From Zonotrichia leucophrys gambelii (lineage: Eukaryota > Chordata > Aves > Passeriformes > Passerellidae), in the NCBI RefSeq assembly GCF_028769735.1, contig NC_088171.1:128109533-128173532 (forward strand): a DNA stretch of 64,000 nt. The letters run 5' to 3'. This document shows, in pieces, positions 51,128 through 61,719 of the stretch; positions within the stretch are counted from its first letter, which is position 1; each line of letters begins with the position of its first letter. The translations under genes and the position numbers were made by a program. The notes beneath the pieces were generated by a model that worked only from the letters and a program-made list of their open reading frames with translations, ran no database searches and was not told the DNA's origin.

Positions 51128-51761
51128 CTAAAAGGAAAGGAAAAGAAAAACACTGTTATTTACAGGATCACACTAATGACAATAATGTGCTTTTAACTGA
51201 CTCTCTGATACTTCTTCACACTGCAAAATCTGCAGGTCTGACTGACATGAGGGTGAACCACTGCACAAGACCAAAATATTTGTCTCCAATGTCACAGATA
51301 TAAATATCAAGGAGGTGACTCTAAAAGGATTTCTATCTTTTGCCCTTTTATATTTTGCACACTTTGATTTCTCATTAGCTGTGTAGAGACCGTGGTTCAC
51401 ATGTGTATGTGTGTGTGGGTGTGAGTGCATGTATAAGAAAGAGACCAGCCTCCTGTAGCACCCACTGCTCCCCACAGATGCTAGCTTTGCCTTGTAAGCA
51501 CCAAGAAGGGAAAGAGAGGCGCACAGAAAGTTCCTGTTGGTAGCCCCATGAAGGGGAGCATGGCTCAATCTGTGGGGAGCAGCTGGAGCAGCTGCCAGGG
51601 AGGAAGGAGCTGGCAAAGCAGCATGTGCACACTGCCCAGGGATGGGGAATGAAGCACAGCTTCTTCTGGTGGAGGTGGGTTAGTGCAGAGCAAAGGAAGA
51701 GTGCCTCAGAGGCACCATTCCTTCTTTGGGTCTCCCCTGGGGTAGCACCCCTGTCCATATC
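51128..51761. other. Upstream of DCSTAMP main exon, no exon recognised
   Basis: Intron or promoter-side sequence of DCSTAMP. The 5' non-coding exon known in mammals cannot be placed. A GT-rich tract lies at 51401-51430. Confidence 0.45.
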
Positions 51762-52204
51762 CAGCAAGCTGTCCATGAGCCAGCAGGGTGCCTCACGGCC
51801 AAGATGGCCAATCCTGGGGTGCATTAAGAAGAACATTCAGAGCAGGTTGAGGGGGGTGATCCTGCCACTCTGCTCTGCCCTGGTGAAGCACATCTGGAGT
51901 GCTGTGTCCAGTTCTGGGCTCCTCAGTACAAGAGACTCGGAGCTCCTGAAACAGGCTCAGTGAAGGGCTTTGGAGACGATGAGGGAACTGGAGCATCTCT
52001 CTTAGCAGGACAGGCTGAGGGAGCTGAGCTTGTTCAGCCTTCAGAAGAGATCACTGAGAGGGGAATCTCATCAATGTATACAAGGAGCTGAAGGGAATGT
52101 CTCAAGGCTCTTCTCAGTGATGCCAAGCAACAGGACAAGAGCCAATGGGCAGAAACTGATGCACAGGAAGTTCCACCAGAACTTGAGGAAAAACTTCTTT
52201 ACCT
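51762..52204 (+). mobile_element. CR1 LINE, left half, interrupted
   Basis: CR1 ORF2 3' segment: CATGAGCCAGCAGG, AAGATGGCCAATCCTGGGGT, GGTGATCCTGCCACTCTGCT, CATCTGGAGTGCTGTGTCCAG, to GAGGAAAAACTTCTTTAC. It stops exactly where the consensus would continue with TGTGAGGGTGAC. That continuation is found at 52874. Confidence 0.9.
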
Positions 52205-52871
52205 TGTAAGGTCCCCAAAACCCTTGCTCAACATGGCTTTAGAAGGGCTTACACTTGTTCATGTAAGCTCTGAGTTAAATGCACAGGACAAATATGGACA
52301 AGATATTCTCAAGAGGTCAAAACAACTAAAAAATTTTGCTGGCAACTTTAGAAAATCAGAGAACTTTGGCAAAATGTTTAGTGCAACCTTCAATCAATAT
52401 AAAACACTTCACAAAGCATTAACTTAGGAAATTATGCTTGATGTTAAGTTACACAAAAATTCGGAGAAGAATTAGAAACAGAAAGACAGAAAATACATAG
52501 ATACATAGAAGAGGAGCCCCAAAACTCCCACTCTTGGATTCCAGTGGTGTGCAGCTGATAGAAATTCCAAGAGGCTGTAGAGTCAAGACATGCTTGCCTC
52601 ATGTTCCCCTTTAAACACCCCTTGGCCCTTTCCCCAGGGGGACTCCCAGTCATTTGGCCACTCAGGAGGTGGGGAAGGGGCTCCAGGGGTGGGGGGTGCA
52701 GCTTTGCCTCTGGTGTGCCAGGGACTGGTGCCCCTGCCAGGCTGTGATACAGGCTCTGGGGTGGGGCTGTAGGGCAGGGCACTGCCTCGCCGGGGCAAGG
52801 CTCCACCTGACCCTTCCCCCGCACACACGCACCCCAAAACCTCTCCAGACATCAATCATTCCAGCCTCTCA
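52205..52871. mobile_element. TG...CA insertion inside CR1, possible solo LTR
   Basis: 667 bp separating the two CR1 halves. It starts TGTAAGG and ends CTCTCA, with flanks TACCT and TAACT (4 of 5 matching). It is AT-rich on the left and GC-rich on the right. I do not recognise the family, and polyadenylation and TATA signals are not clear, so LTR identity is inferred from termini, flank and nested position. Confidence 0.5.
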
Positions 52872-52872
52872 T

Positions 52873-53057
52873 AACTGTGAGGGTGACCAGGCACTGGGAA
52901 AGGCTCCCAGAGAGGTTGTGGGATCTCCATCACTGGAGATACTCAAGAACCAGCAGGATTCAATCCTGTGCCACGTGCTCTGGGATGACCCTGCCTGAGC
53001 AGAGGGTTGGAGCAGATGACTCGCTGTGCTCCCTTCCAGCCTTACCATTTTGTGTTT
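52873..53057 (+). mobile_element. CR1 LINE, right half
   Basis: Resumes with ACTGTGAGGGTGACCAGGCA, then CCCAGAGAGGTTGTGGGATC, GGAGATACTCAAGAACC and TCCCTTCCAGCCTTACCATT, the CR1 3' end. Together with 51762-52204 it rebuilds one contiguous CR1 alignment. Confidence 0.92.
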
Positions 53058-56017
53058 AACCCTTATTAAGCCTAATAGCTTGTGCTTGTCACCATCTGTC
53101 CTGCTTACCAGTAAGCTCGTTGTGTAAATTACAGAGTATTTCTGTGATTCAATTCTGTTTGATGGGAGATGTTATAATATAATATTTATAGTGCAATTTG
53201 TCCAAAGATGCAAGGTCAATTCATATGCATATTAGAATTTTAACATTCTAGAGTAAATGAGATATTAATTAAATAAAATAAACAGTGGTAAATTTATCTT
53301 AAATAGGAAACAGTTGTCTTTGTAAAATACATCCTGAAGATATTACTTTGTCTTTTGCTTTGCTTGAGCACAGCAGGTAGCCAGGAACTAAACTATAATT
53401 TTGTACACATACTGTATTTTATTAGCATTAGCCTTTATGAACCCTGCTAACATTCACTGCACCATTTCTCCCTCCTTCTCATTGTAATTAGTTATTACTT
53501 GTGTCATTATCTCCTTTGTGTGCAGCAGGAGCTGAATATTATGGGAGCAAGCATCCATCACCAGCTGGGACCTTCTTGTACTGATGTACTGCTTTTCCTT
53601 GGCCTTACTTGGGCTTGATCCTTTATAGTGCTGAGGACTATTCTGAAAAATGCTGAGTGTTTTTTGTGTTTAACCACTTCAGCACAGGCAAACAGTGGGC
53701 AGCAGGCCGTTGGGGGGTTTAATTCCTAGCACTATGACAGGGCCTAGGAAGGCTGAGAAAATTGCTCCCCTCCAGGGCCTAAGTGAACTCAGCTGTGAAT
53801 GAAGTACAAGAACAATTAACAGCTCCTTCACAGAAACAAAATTAATCAATGCCCTCGAAGTAAGTAGAAGTCACCATGTTTGGGAAGGTGATGCAAGTGA
53901 AATGGGAGGAGAGTTAGCGCACTCCAGCTCTGCCATGAGCAGAGCCGCCCTTCTGCTTATGTGGATGGTCTGCTTTGTCCTTTTTCTACTGAAGGATGTT
54001 TTTAGGAAACATAATCAAAAAGCAGAGGTTTATGGTCCTGAAATCAAGCAGAACCAGACCTAACAGCCAGCAAACCTTGTCAGCAAATCCTGCACCTCCG
54101 TGATCAGATCATTAAACAGTGTGTGCTGCCCCAACTTCTTTGTAGATCTAAGAAAATTTGCCTTGCACAGTGAATACATCTGGCATTCTGTTCTTGATTT
54201 AAGAAACTTAACAAAATAAAAAGCAAGAAGGCTTTTACCTAATACTGTCCTAAGAAGACAGTATTACCTAATAAGAAAGCATTTACCTAATACTGTCCAA
54301 AACATCTGTACAAGAAAATAACACATTTTCAGTTTTCTTTAGCAGCACCAATTTCAGAGCTGTTCTCAGGCACAGTTTTTACATGGTTTTGAACATTTGT
54401 ATGTATGGGTATGGTGAATTTGGGTTAATGCTTATAAGAATTCAGTAAAACAGCTGCAATATGTGACTGGGATTTTGGCATGACTGCATCGTTAGATTTA
54501 ATAAAATACTTTAATAAAGAACTGGACTGGGAGGCTGGAGACTTGCAAAATATGGACAGAATTCAAAAAGAATCAAAAAGTCTCCTTTTCTGAACAGATT
54601 CAGTCCTGTTACATGAGATTCCTGCAGTATTCAGAACATACATGATAGGTTTGTCCTTAACCTGCATGAGCCCAGAGCTTTAAGGCAGGAAAGTCATTGT
54701 AAATGCACAGTGAGTTTTGGAGCCTGTGGCATGGATGCTCAGGTGTCTCTCCATGGTCACTGAAGGTCACAAAGGGAACATCCTCATCCCCTCAAGAGCC
54801 CATCTCTGAGCTTAAACCTTTCCAGGTAAGAGTCAGGCTCACAGTGTGCATTTCTCTGGCTTGTCTGACACCTCAGTTTTCCCCACATAAGGCATCAGCA
54901 ACAGGTATAGATATTCAGCACTGAGTACAGAAGAACCACTCAAAGGATGAAAACTCCAAACCTGAAAAAAAATATTTGGAGGCTGAACATTCTTCTATCA
55001 CTAGGCACTTTTACAGCTGTGAAAGCTTGGGAAAGGAAAATAATACTCTGGCTTAGAGGTAGAAATAAATTCTTGGCATCACTAAAGAGGCTAATTCAGA
55101 AGTTCAAGAAATAGTAAACTTTGCGAGCTTTCTGGAATGATTCTTCTTAAAAACATAAATCACAAAATTTTCTGAAGCTGTTTGGTGCAGTTAGAAATTA
55201 TAACAGGAGGCTGACAAGAACAAAACCTTCGTTTCAATTGCAGTCTGAAGCAAAGTACTTTTTCTCCTGTCCTGTAACAAGAAATAAGGTGGGGGCTGCT
55301 GCCACTATTTATGTAGCATAAGGAAAGAATGATTCTTGGAAAGCTGTTTCTTGCTCTGAACTGCCAATTTCTTTCCACCATAGTTTCTAGTGATGAAAAA
55401 CTCCCCCTCCCACAGAGGAGAGCTGGAAATTCTTGTGCTCTAGTTCTGCTTCTGTAACTGATTTTTTAGTTGAGTCCAAGGGGAACCTCTCTATGCTTTT
55501 GTTTGCCTCTCTAGGAAATATTTACTCAACTCTGAAAGCATGATATTCTTCTACCATATGGCATGCTGGCAGGAGTAATTATAAAAACAAATTCTTCAAA
55601 GGACCTTCTCTGGCAAGGAGGTTGGGCCACTGTTCTTAAGACTTGTAATGTACTGAATTTAATGCAACATATTTAAAAGGTGTTTTTCTAGTTTCATTTT
55701 AAAATAAACAAGAAAAATTAAAAAGCATTTTAAGTTCCTGTTTGGTTTTTTCAGATATGGCTACAGATTTGAGGAAGCAGAAGATAACTACAAAGCATCG
55801 AGTCCCTTGGAAATGTCCTTCCAGTTCAGCCATGACCCCTGTGCTAGAGCTATGTAATTTTTTAATAGCATGTGTTTGTGTTATGTATGATTTCTTCCCT
55901 GCCTTCTGTGGAGACTCCTCCATATTCATCCTCAAGGCAGTTGTGGCTGCCTCTGCTACCAGCTTTGTCCTGTCCTATTCCTTGCTCACCCTGCAGCTGA
56001 TGATGGCCTTGCTACAG
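53058..56017. other. Intergenic, no gene recognised
   Basis: AT-rich non-coding sequence. A perfect 10-bp-stem hairpin lies at 54240-54266. In mammals RIMS2 lies beyond DCSTAMP, but no RIMS2 exon is seen. Confidence 0.5.
54240..54266. repeat. Inverted repeat TAATACTGTC / GACAGTATTA
   Basis: Ten-base perfect stem with a 7-base loop. A third partial copy, CCTAATACTGTCC, follows at 54286-54298, so the arm appears three times within 60 bases. Confidence 0.88.
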
Positions 56018-56090
56018 ATAGAATGGAATAGAACAGGGCACTTGAGTTGGAAGGGGCCAACAACAACCATCTAGTCCAACTGCTATAGAT
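56018..56090 (-). mobile_element. CR1 3'-end fragment, antisense
   Basis: GATAGAATGGAATAGAACAG then TTGAGTTGGAAGGGGCCAAC and CATCTAGTCCAACTGC, the reversed terminus of a CR1 subfamily. Confidence 0.85.
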
Positions 56091-57321
56091 TAAAACTCTA
56101 AATATTTTCAGAGAGTATTTGTGAAATCTTTTCTACATAGGTTGCTTGCTTAGAGATGAGCAGCAGGTCTACATGTCTAGTATGTGAATTAGTCACTCAT
56201 GCAAACACCTTGCCAATTTTTAATATAAAGGAATAAGCAGGTATCTCCTAAAAATATATAGTGAATAAAAGGTTGGGATTTACTAAATAATTAGGGGTTT
56301 TGACAGAGACACAGCTGACTTGTATGACAAGCATGACAAAAGGAGTCAGATCTCTAAGTCTACTTTCTATGTTGATCCAGACCTAAGTCAGGAAAAGCCT
56401 GGGGATTACAACTGCCATTGATTTAGGACTGAACAATACCACCCAGTTTTTATACCTTCACACCAAGTCTGATATAACTTTCTCTGCCCAGCACTGTTGT
56501 TTGGGCTAATCTCAGGATCAGTATGGAAGTTTGGAAGGCCTTTTGCCCAGAACAGTGTGCAGGATCCTTATACATAAAAACCAAAATCTTATTAAGAGAA
56601 ACATTAGATCCCATTGATACCCAGCTTCACAGTGATCTTTGCCTTCCTTCAGCGACACAGTGATCTTTGCCTCATAAATCATGTTGGGATTTTATACACG
56701 AATTAAAGAATAGAAAGCACACAATAAGGTTTTTAAAAAAAAAAAAAATTTCCTTTTTTGGCAGTTTCAGGAGCCTTCTTTTCTCGCCTGAATCAGTTAC
56801 ATTGAAATGCAAGAAAATTACTTCCCTTTTTTGGATGTCGTCAAAAATCCAGTGCTGAACTATGGCATAGTAAAAGCAAAAATACAGGAGGGAGTCCCAC
56901 ACTATTTCCTTTGGTCAGTGCAGGGCATTCAACTGAGAAATAACAGCCCAATCAAAAATCCAGCAACATTGCTGCAGCTATCCCCAGGACTTCATTGACA
57001 CCCTCACAATTTCTCAAGTTCATATTATTTGCTTTTAACTGCATGAGGAAAGAAATTAAGTGGAACTAAACACATTACACAGAAGGGATGACTAAAATAT
57101 CTAATCATGTATGTGCACATAGGAACTTGAAAGACTAAAAAACACAGCAGCGCAAATATTACAATTTATACACAAGGAAAAACAAACAAGCAAAAATAGC
57201 AACTGAGTGAGATCTTTTTTTCTTCATGTATTGAAAATAGCTTGGGATAATTCTGAGTACTGCACGAGTGTTCAAGTTCTCTAGGATACCACAAATTGAT
57301 TAAATGTCATACATATGAGAT
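56091..57321. other. Intergenic, nothing recognised
   Basis: AT-rich, one A run near 56735. No gene or repeat supported. Confidence 0.5.
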
Positions 57322-57396
57322 GTCTATAGCTGGAGGTTGCACTTGATGATCTTCAGAAACGGTTCTAACCCAAGTCTTCTGTGATTCTGTGATGCC
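57322..57396 (+). mobile_element. CR1 3'-end fragment
   Basis: TAGCTGGAGGTTGCACTTGA, TGATCTTCAGAAACGGTTCTA then TCTGTGATTCTGTGATG: the 3' terminus and octamer-type tail of CR1. Confidence 0.85.
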
Positions 57397-59762
57397 CACA
57401 TCTGAGCTGTCTGTATGGCAATGAAGAGAAGAGGGTAGTCACCCAGAACCTTTACTTCAGACCTGTTTTAGAGGCCCACCCTCACAGAAGATGGATTGCA
57501 TTGTATGAGAACTTTAGCTCAACTGTGAAAAGTGTCTGAGTTACTCAGACAGAGCTATCCAAAGCCTGGCAAGATGAACCTTTCCCTGTGTTCCCTAACT
57601 TCCAGCACAGGCTGCATTTCACTGAGCTGGGCACTCAGAGAAGGACACAGAAAAGGTATTTTGGGCACCCACAGAAGATGGACAGCTATGGAAGGGACAT
57701 AGAACAAGAAATCAAATTTTCTCACAACCTTATGGGCTGTGTTAGAAAGCTGTGATGCAATAAACCCTCAGACATATTCTTCCCTTAAAACACAGCAAGG
57801 AATGTAGGCCCAGTTTGGGAAACCCAAATGGCAATTTGCCTATTGCCAAAAACACCTCTACAAAACACAGAAAATTCTAGTGTTAGGGAAGGGAGGGAAC
57901 ATATGAGATTACATAGTCCCTCTCCTACACAGAATGGCTCTACACATACTTTTGGGAGAGTTTAGGAGTAAACAGTTTCACAAACTTTAGGAATAGACTC
58001 TCCAATCAGTAAGGTAACAACAGTTAATTTAAAGCAAGTCCTTTTACCTTAGAACAGCTAGCTCAGTCCATGATCACTGTCCAAATTTCCTTATTAACCT
58101 TAAAGTGTTACTTACAGGCGCTGCTGTAAAGCACTTGAAGGTTCTTCCTAGTGCTGTGTGTTCTCTTTACTTTGGTGGGGAACCGAGACAGACAGTAGTA
58201 AAAAATCTCACATGAGTAATTTTTTTCCTATACCCTCCCCCAATGACTCAGACACACTACAATTTTGAAATTGTTCTGGTTTTGACAGAGATTCATGAGG
58301 AAGTAACTTATGCACAAGACCAGAATAGCATATAATTTGCAAGTTCCACTTTCTACCTTTTTTTCTGGCAGGGTAATAGATATCAGCAAATGAGTTCAGG
58401 GCCCAAATTTCAACGATTTAATATTATGTTGAGTAATGCCTTAGGTCTAGAACATTTTAGCTATTTTGGTACTTCCTTTGAAACTTGCAGAAATTCAGTA
58501 CCCAAATAAATTTAAAGCTCTAATAATTTTCACCCCAAAAATGTTCCTACTGAGATCTGTGCAAATACTTTCGTAGACAGTCTGTCAGAATATGGTCCTT
58601 AGAATAATACAATCTTAAATATACAATGAAGACACAAGTTACATAAAATAAAGATAATTTATATACAGGAGGGTAGAACTGTTATGCAGAGGAACTTCAA
58701 TTTTTATTTTAAATCTGCTATTGGCTTTTGCAGACACAGTTTTCATATGCATTTGTGTGTACAGAGGAGAAAGATAATTCTGGACACCCAGACTCCCCAC
58801 TTGAAATGTGTCACACACATCCTACCAATTATTGGATTGATCTATTGAACCAGTCAGTCATTTTATTCAGTTGTCATCAGGACCATCTGATAAAGAAGAC
58901 CACAGATTTAAAGCAAACCAAAGGCTTATACACAGCTTCACAAGGGCAACAGCAATGAAAAGAGTAAGAGGATTGTTACATACCTACGATACCTTTTCAA
59001 TAACATCCTTCATACACTGCCTTTTCCAGCCATTTTCAGAACTAACTTGCAATTATGGTTTTACTGTTTATGTTTAACCTTTCAGATTCATTTTTCTCAA
59101 AAATGTCGTAGATGGTTTGGTCCATTGCAGAGATGTTACCTGCTACACGAAAGGAATTCTAAATTGGAAACTGACTCTCGTTTAGACTCTGATTTCAAAG
59201 ATCCAGAGCTGTACACTAGTCTCAGTTCTGTCCTTGGACTCTTTGCAGAATCCAATCAGTAGCTACTGTAGTGCTGGCATGCATATTATCTATTTGCCCT
59301 TGGTTGAAATGTCCCTGCATGTAATTTTCCAAACAGCTGGTTTTGCAGCAGACACTGATAGTACACTGAAGTAGCAGGTTGAGCCCAGGTTTCCCCTCCA
59401 CAGAGCAGCCATACCCCTGCTCTTCCAAAAGCAGCCACTGAACAAGTTCAGAAAGCTGGCAGACAGAATGGTGAACATAGCACAGTGTTCATAGCATCTA
59501 AATTATGCATAATGCAGGGCTATAATTAGATACAGTGGACCATCTATAACTGGAGAAAGTCTCATTATTATAGGTTGAATAGATGAAATGATCTTTTAGC
59601 AGAACATATTGTTCATATTATGAAATAAGGGAATATTCTGTTAAGCGATGCAGGTAGGTGCATATTAAATCAGACCAAGTCTCCATTGAACCCAGCATCT
59701 CAGCCTTAATAGCAGCATATAGCAGATGTTTACAGAATCCCACATGGGCAATATGGACCATT
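57397..59762. other. Intergenic, nothing recognised
   Basis: Non-coding. Open frames of about 70 codons near 58728-59262 resemble no family and lack conserved splice partners. Confidence 0.45.
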
Positions 59763-59858
59763 TGGACATGGTCAAGGTGACCCTGCATGGGGGGGAGGGA
59801 GGGGTGGAGGTAACCTCCAGAGGTCCCTTCCAACCTCAACTATTCTTTGATTCCATAA
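59763..59858 (+). mobile_element. CR1 3'-end fragment
   Basis: GGTAACCTCCAGAGGTCCCTTCCAACCTCAACTATTCTTTGATTCCAT matches the CR1 3' end in the + direction, preceded by a G-rich run. Confidence 0.85.
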
Positions 59859-59939
59859 TCATTGACATTCCTCTTCTGGTTTTTCTATTCTCTGAGGCCA
59901 ATCCAAATGGCAGCACAACCATCTGGGATATCAGGCACC

Positions 59940-60700
59940 CCTCTTAGGTTATTGTCATCTTCAAAGCTTCTGAGGGTGCACCCCTTCCAGGTCAGGAATG
60001 AAGATGTTATTATTACTGTATTGGCCCCAGTATCTGCCCATGGCACACACCACTAGTGAACTTTGCGTGACTGAACTATGCGTGACTGAACTGTGCCTGG
60101 CCCCTGGGCTCATCCAGTTTCCAGTCCAACTCACCGTCCATTATCTACCCAATACTTTCTCAGCTTGTCTATGAGAATATTATGGGAGACACCGTGGAAA
60201 GCCTTTTGGAGGGTGAGGTAAACAGCATCCACTGCTCTCCCTCCCCCACTTAGTTAGTCACCTCGCTGCAGTCTGTCACACTGAGTAAGCATGAATTCCC
60301 CTTTATAAATGCATGCTGAATACTCACTGCAAATGATTCACGAGATTAGTTGCTTTGCATCCTTCCCAAGGATCAAAATGAGGCTGACCAGTTCCCCGGA
60401 TCATCCTCCTTCCATTCTTGAAGATGGGAGTAACATCTGATTTCTTCCACTCTCCAGGAACGTCTCCCAAGCCCCATGATGCTTCAGAGCCAGTCAAAAG
60501 TGGCCTCACAGTGACATCTGCCAGTACCCTCAGCACCCATGTGTGCCTCCCATCAGGTTCTGTTGTTGCACACTTGCTTAAATGTGCCCCAACATGGTTC
60601 TCCTACACCAAGGTTAAGTCCTCCTTGCTCCATCCTTGGCCTTGTCTCAAAGGCCTGGGGCTCCTAAAGGCTGGTCCTCCTAGTAAAGGCACAGTTGAAG
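59940..60700 (-). mobile_element. CR1 LINE reverse-transcriptase region, antisense
   Basis: The minus strand reads the CR1 RT in pieces: DVPGEWKKSDVTPIFKNGRR at about 60400-60480, then toward lower coordinates VDAVYLTLQKAFHGVSHNIL (about 60165-60225). Frameshifts and substitutions disrupt it. It is a separate, opposite-orientation copy from 59763-59858 and preserves a different part of ORF2 from the other CR1 fragments. Confidence 0.88.
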
Positions 60701-61337
60701 AAAGGCATTTTTGCATTCCCTTGGGCTATATATGAGAAAGAAAGTAGTTTATGGTCATGTGGATGGACTATTTTGACCCCTTGCATTTTCAAGAAAAAGG
60801 AGTTGTATGGGCAGGCTTTACGCATACCCACCGATTTGGATCAAGTGCTGGCAATGACTGGCAGCATTTCTAGTGTCTTCTAGAGAATCAAATATTCTGT
60901 AAAGTACATACAGGCAATGTAGAAATCAACCCCACAGTCCAAAAGCTACCTAAGGCCACAGCTCCCTTCAGAGATACAGCATTCTGATAAAGAGCTTCAG
61001 CTGGTCTTTCTCAACACATATGGTGCAACCAGATGTGCTGGTGTCACTGCATTTTTTTTCCCAGGTTTTTTAATAGAGAATATTTTAGTGACCCACTCAC
61101 AGCATGCCCTCACACACTCTTGTTAGTACTACAATTTCTGGGATCAAGGTGGATGCCTGCTGGCTGGTGGTGGCTGAGGGGGCATAATATTCCCTCTGCT
61201 GGGGGAATATTATCTCTAGCAAACATCAGCTGCTGAGGCTGTCTGGTTCCTGGACTTCCCTGCTGACATTGTTGACTATTGGTCACTGTAAAATGGGAGG
61301 AACTGACAGTTCACAAATTTGAACAGTACAGTAATGG
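60701..61337. other. Intergenic, nothing recognised
   Basis: No gene or repeat supported. It ends with the TAATGG target-site copy of the next element. Confidence 0.5.
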
Positions 61338-61713
61338 TGTCGCAGACATCTTTTTATGAAAATCCTTCCCTTAGGATTTTTTTCCTCCTGAGAAGCTGAG
61401 AGGCCTCAGGCACAAAATGTAAACAATGGTTATCTGCTGCTGTGGAATGCATCAGGTGTATCTGTGATTGGTCTCATGTGCCTCTTTGTAATTAATGGCC
61501 AATCACAGCACAGCTGGCTCTCTCTCTGTCTGAGCTTTGTTATTCATTCTTTTCTATTCTTAGCTAGCCTTCTGATGAGAACTTTTTCTTCTATTCTTCT
61601 AGTATAGTTTTAATGTAATATATATCATAAAATAATAAATCAAGCCTTCTGAAATATGGCATCAACATTCTTGTCTCTTCCCTCATCTGAAAACCCCTGT
61701 GAACACTGTCACA
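61338..61713 (+). mobile_element. Intact solo LTR, ERVK-like, exact 6-bp target duplication
   Basis: 376 bp from TGTCGCAGACATC to GAACACTGTCACA, flanked by identical TAATGG at 61332-61337 and 61714-61719. A 6-bp duplication fits ERVK-class integrase. A CCAAT motif (GGCCAATCACAG near 61498) and AATAAA (61634-61639) with a short U5 give the + orientation. The sequence resembles a common passerine LTR from memory. No internal region remains. Confidence 0.95.
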
Positions 61714-61719
61714 TAATGG

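Noticed and set aside
51091..51153. Upstream Met giving a longer DCSTAMP N-terminus
   Set aside because: The extra 21 codons read across the splice acceptor ending at 51128 and do not match the family. The Met at 51090 fits the human start within three residues.
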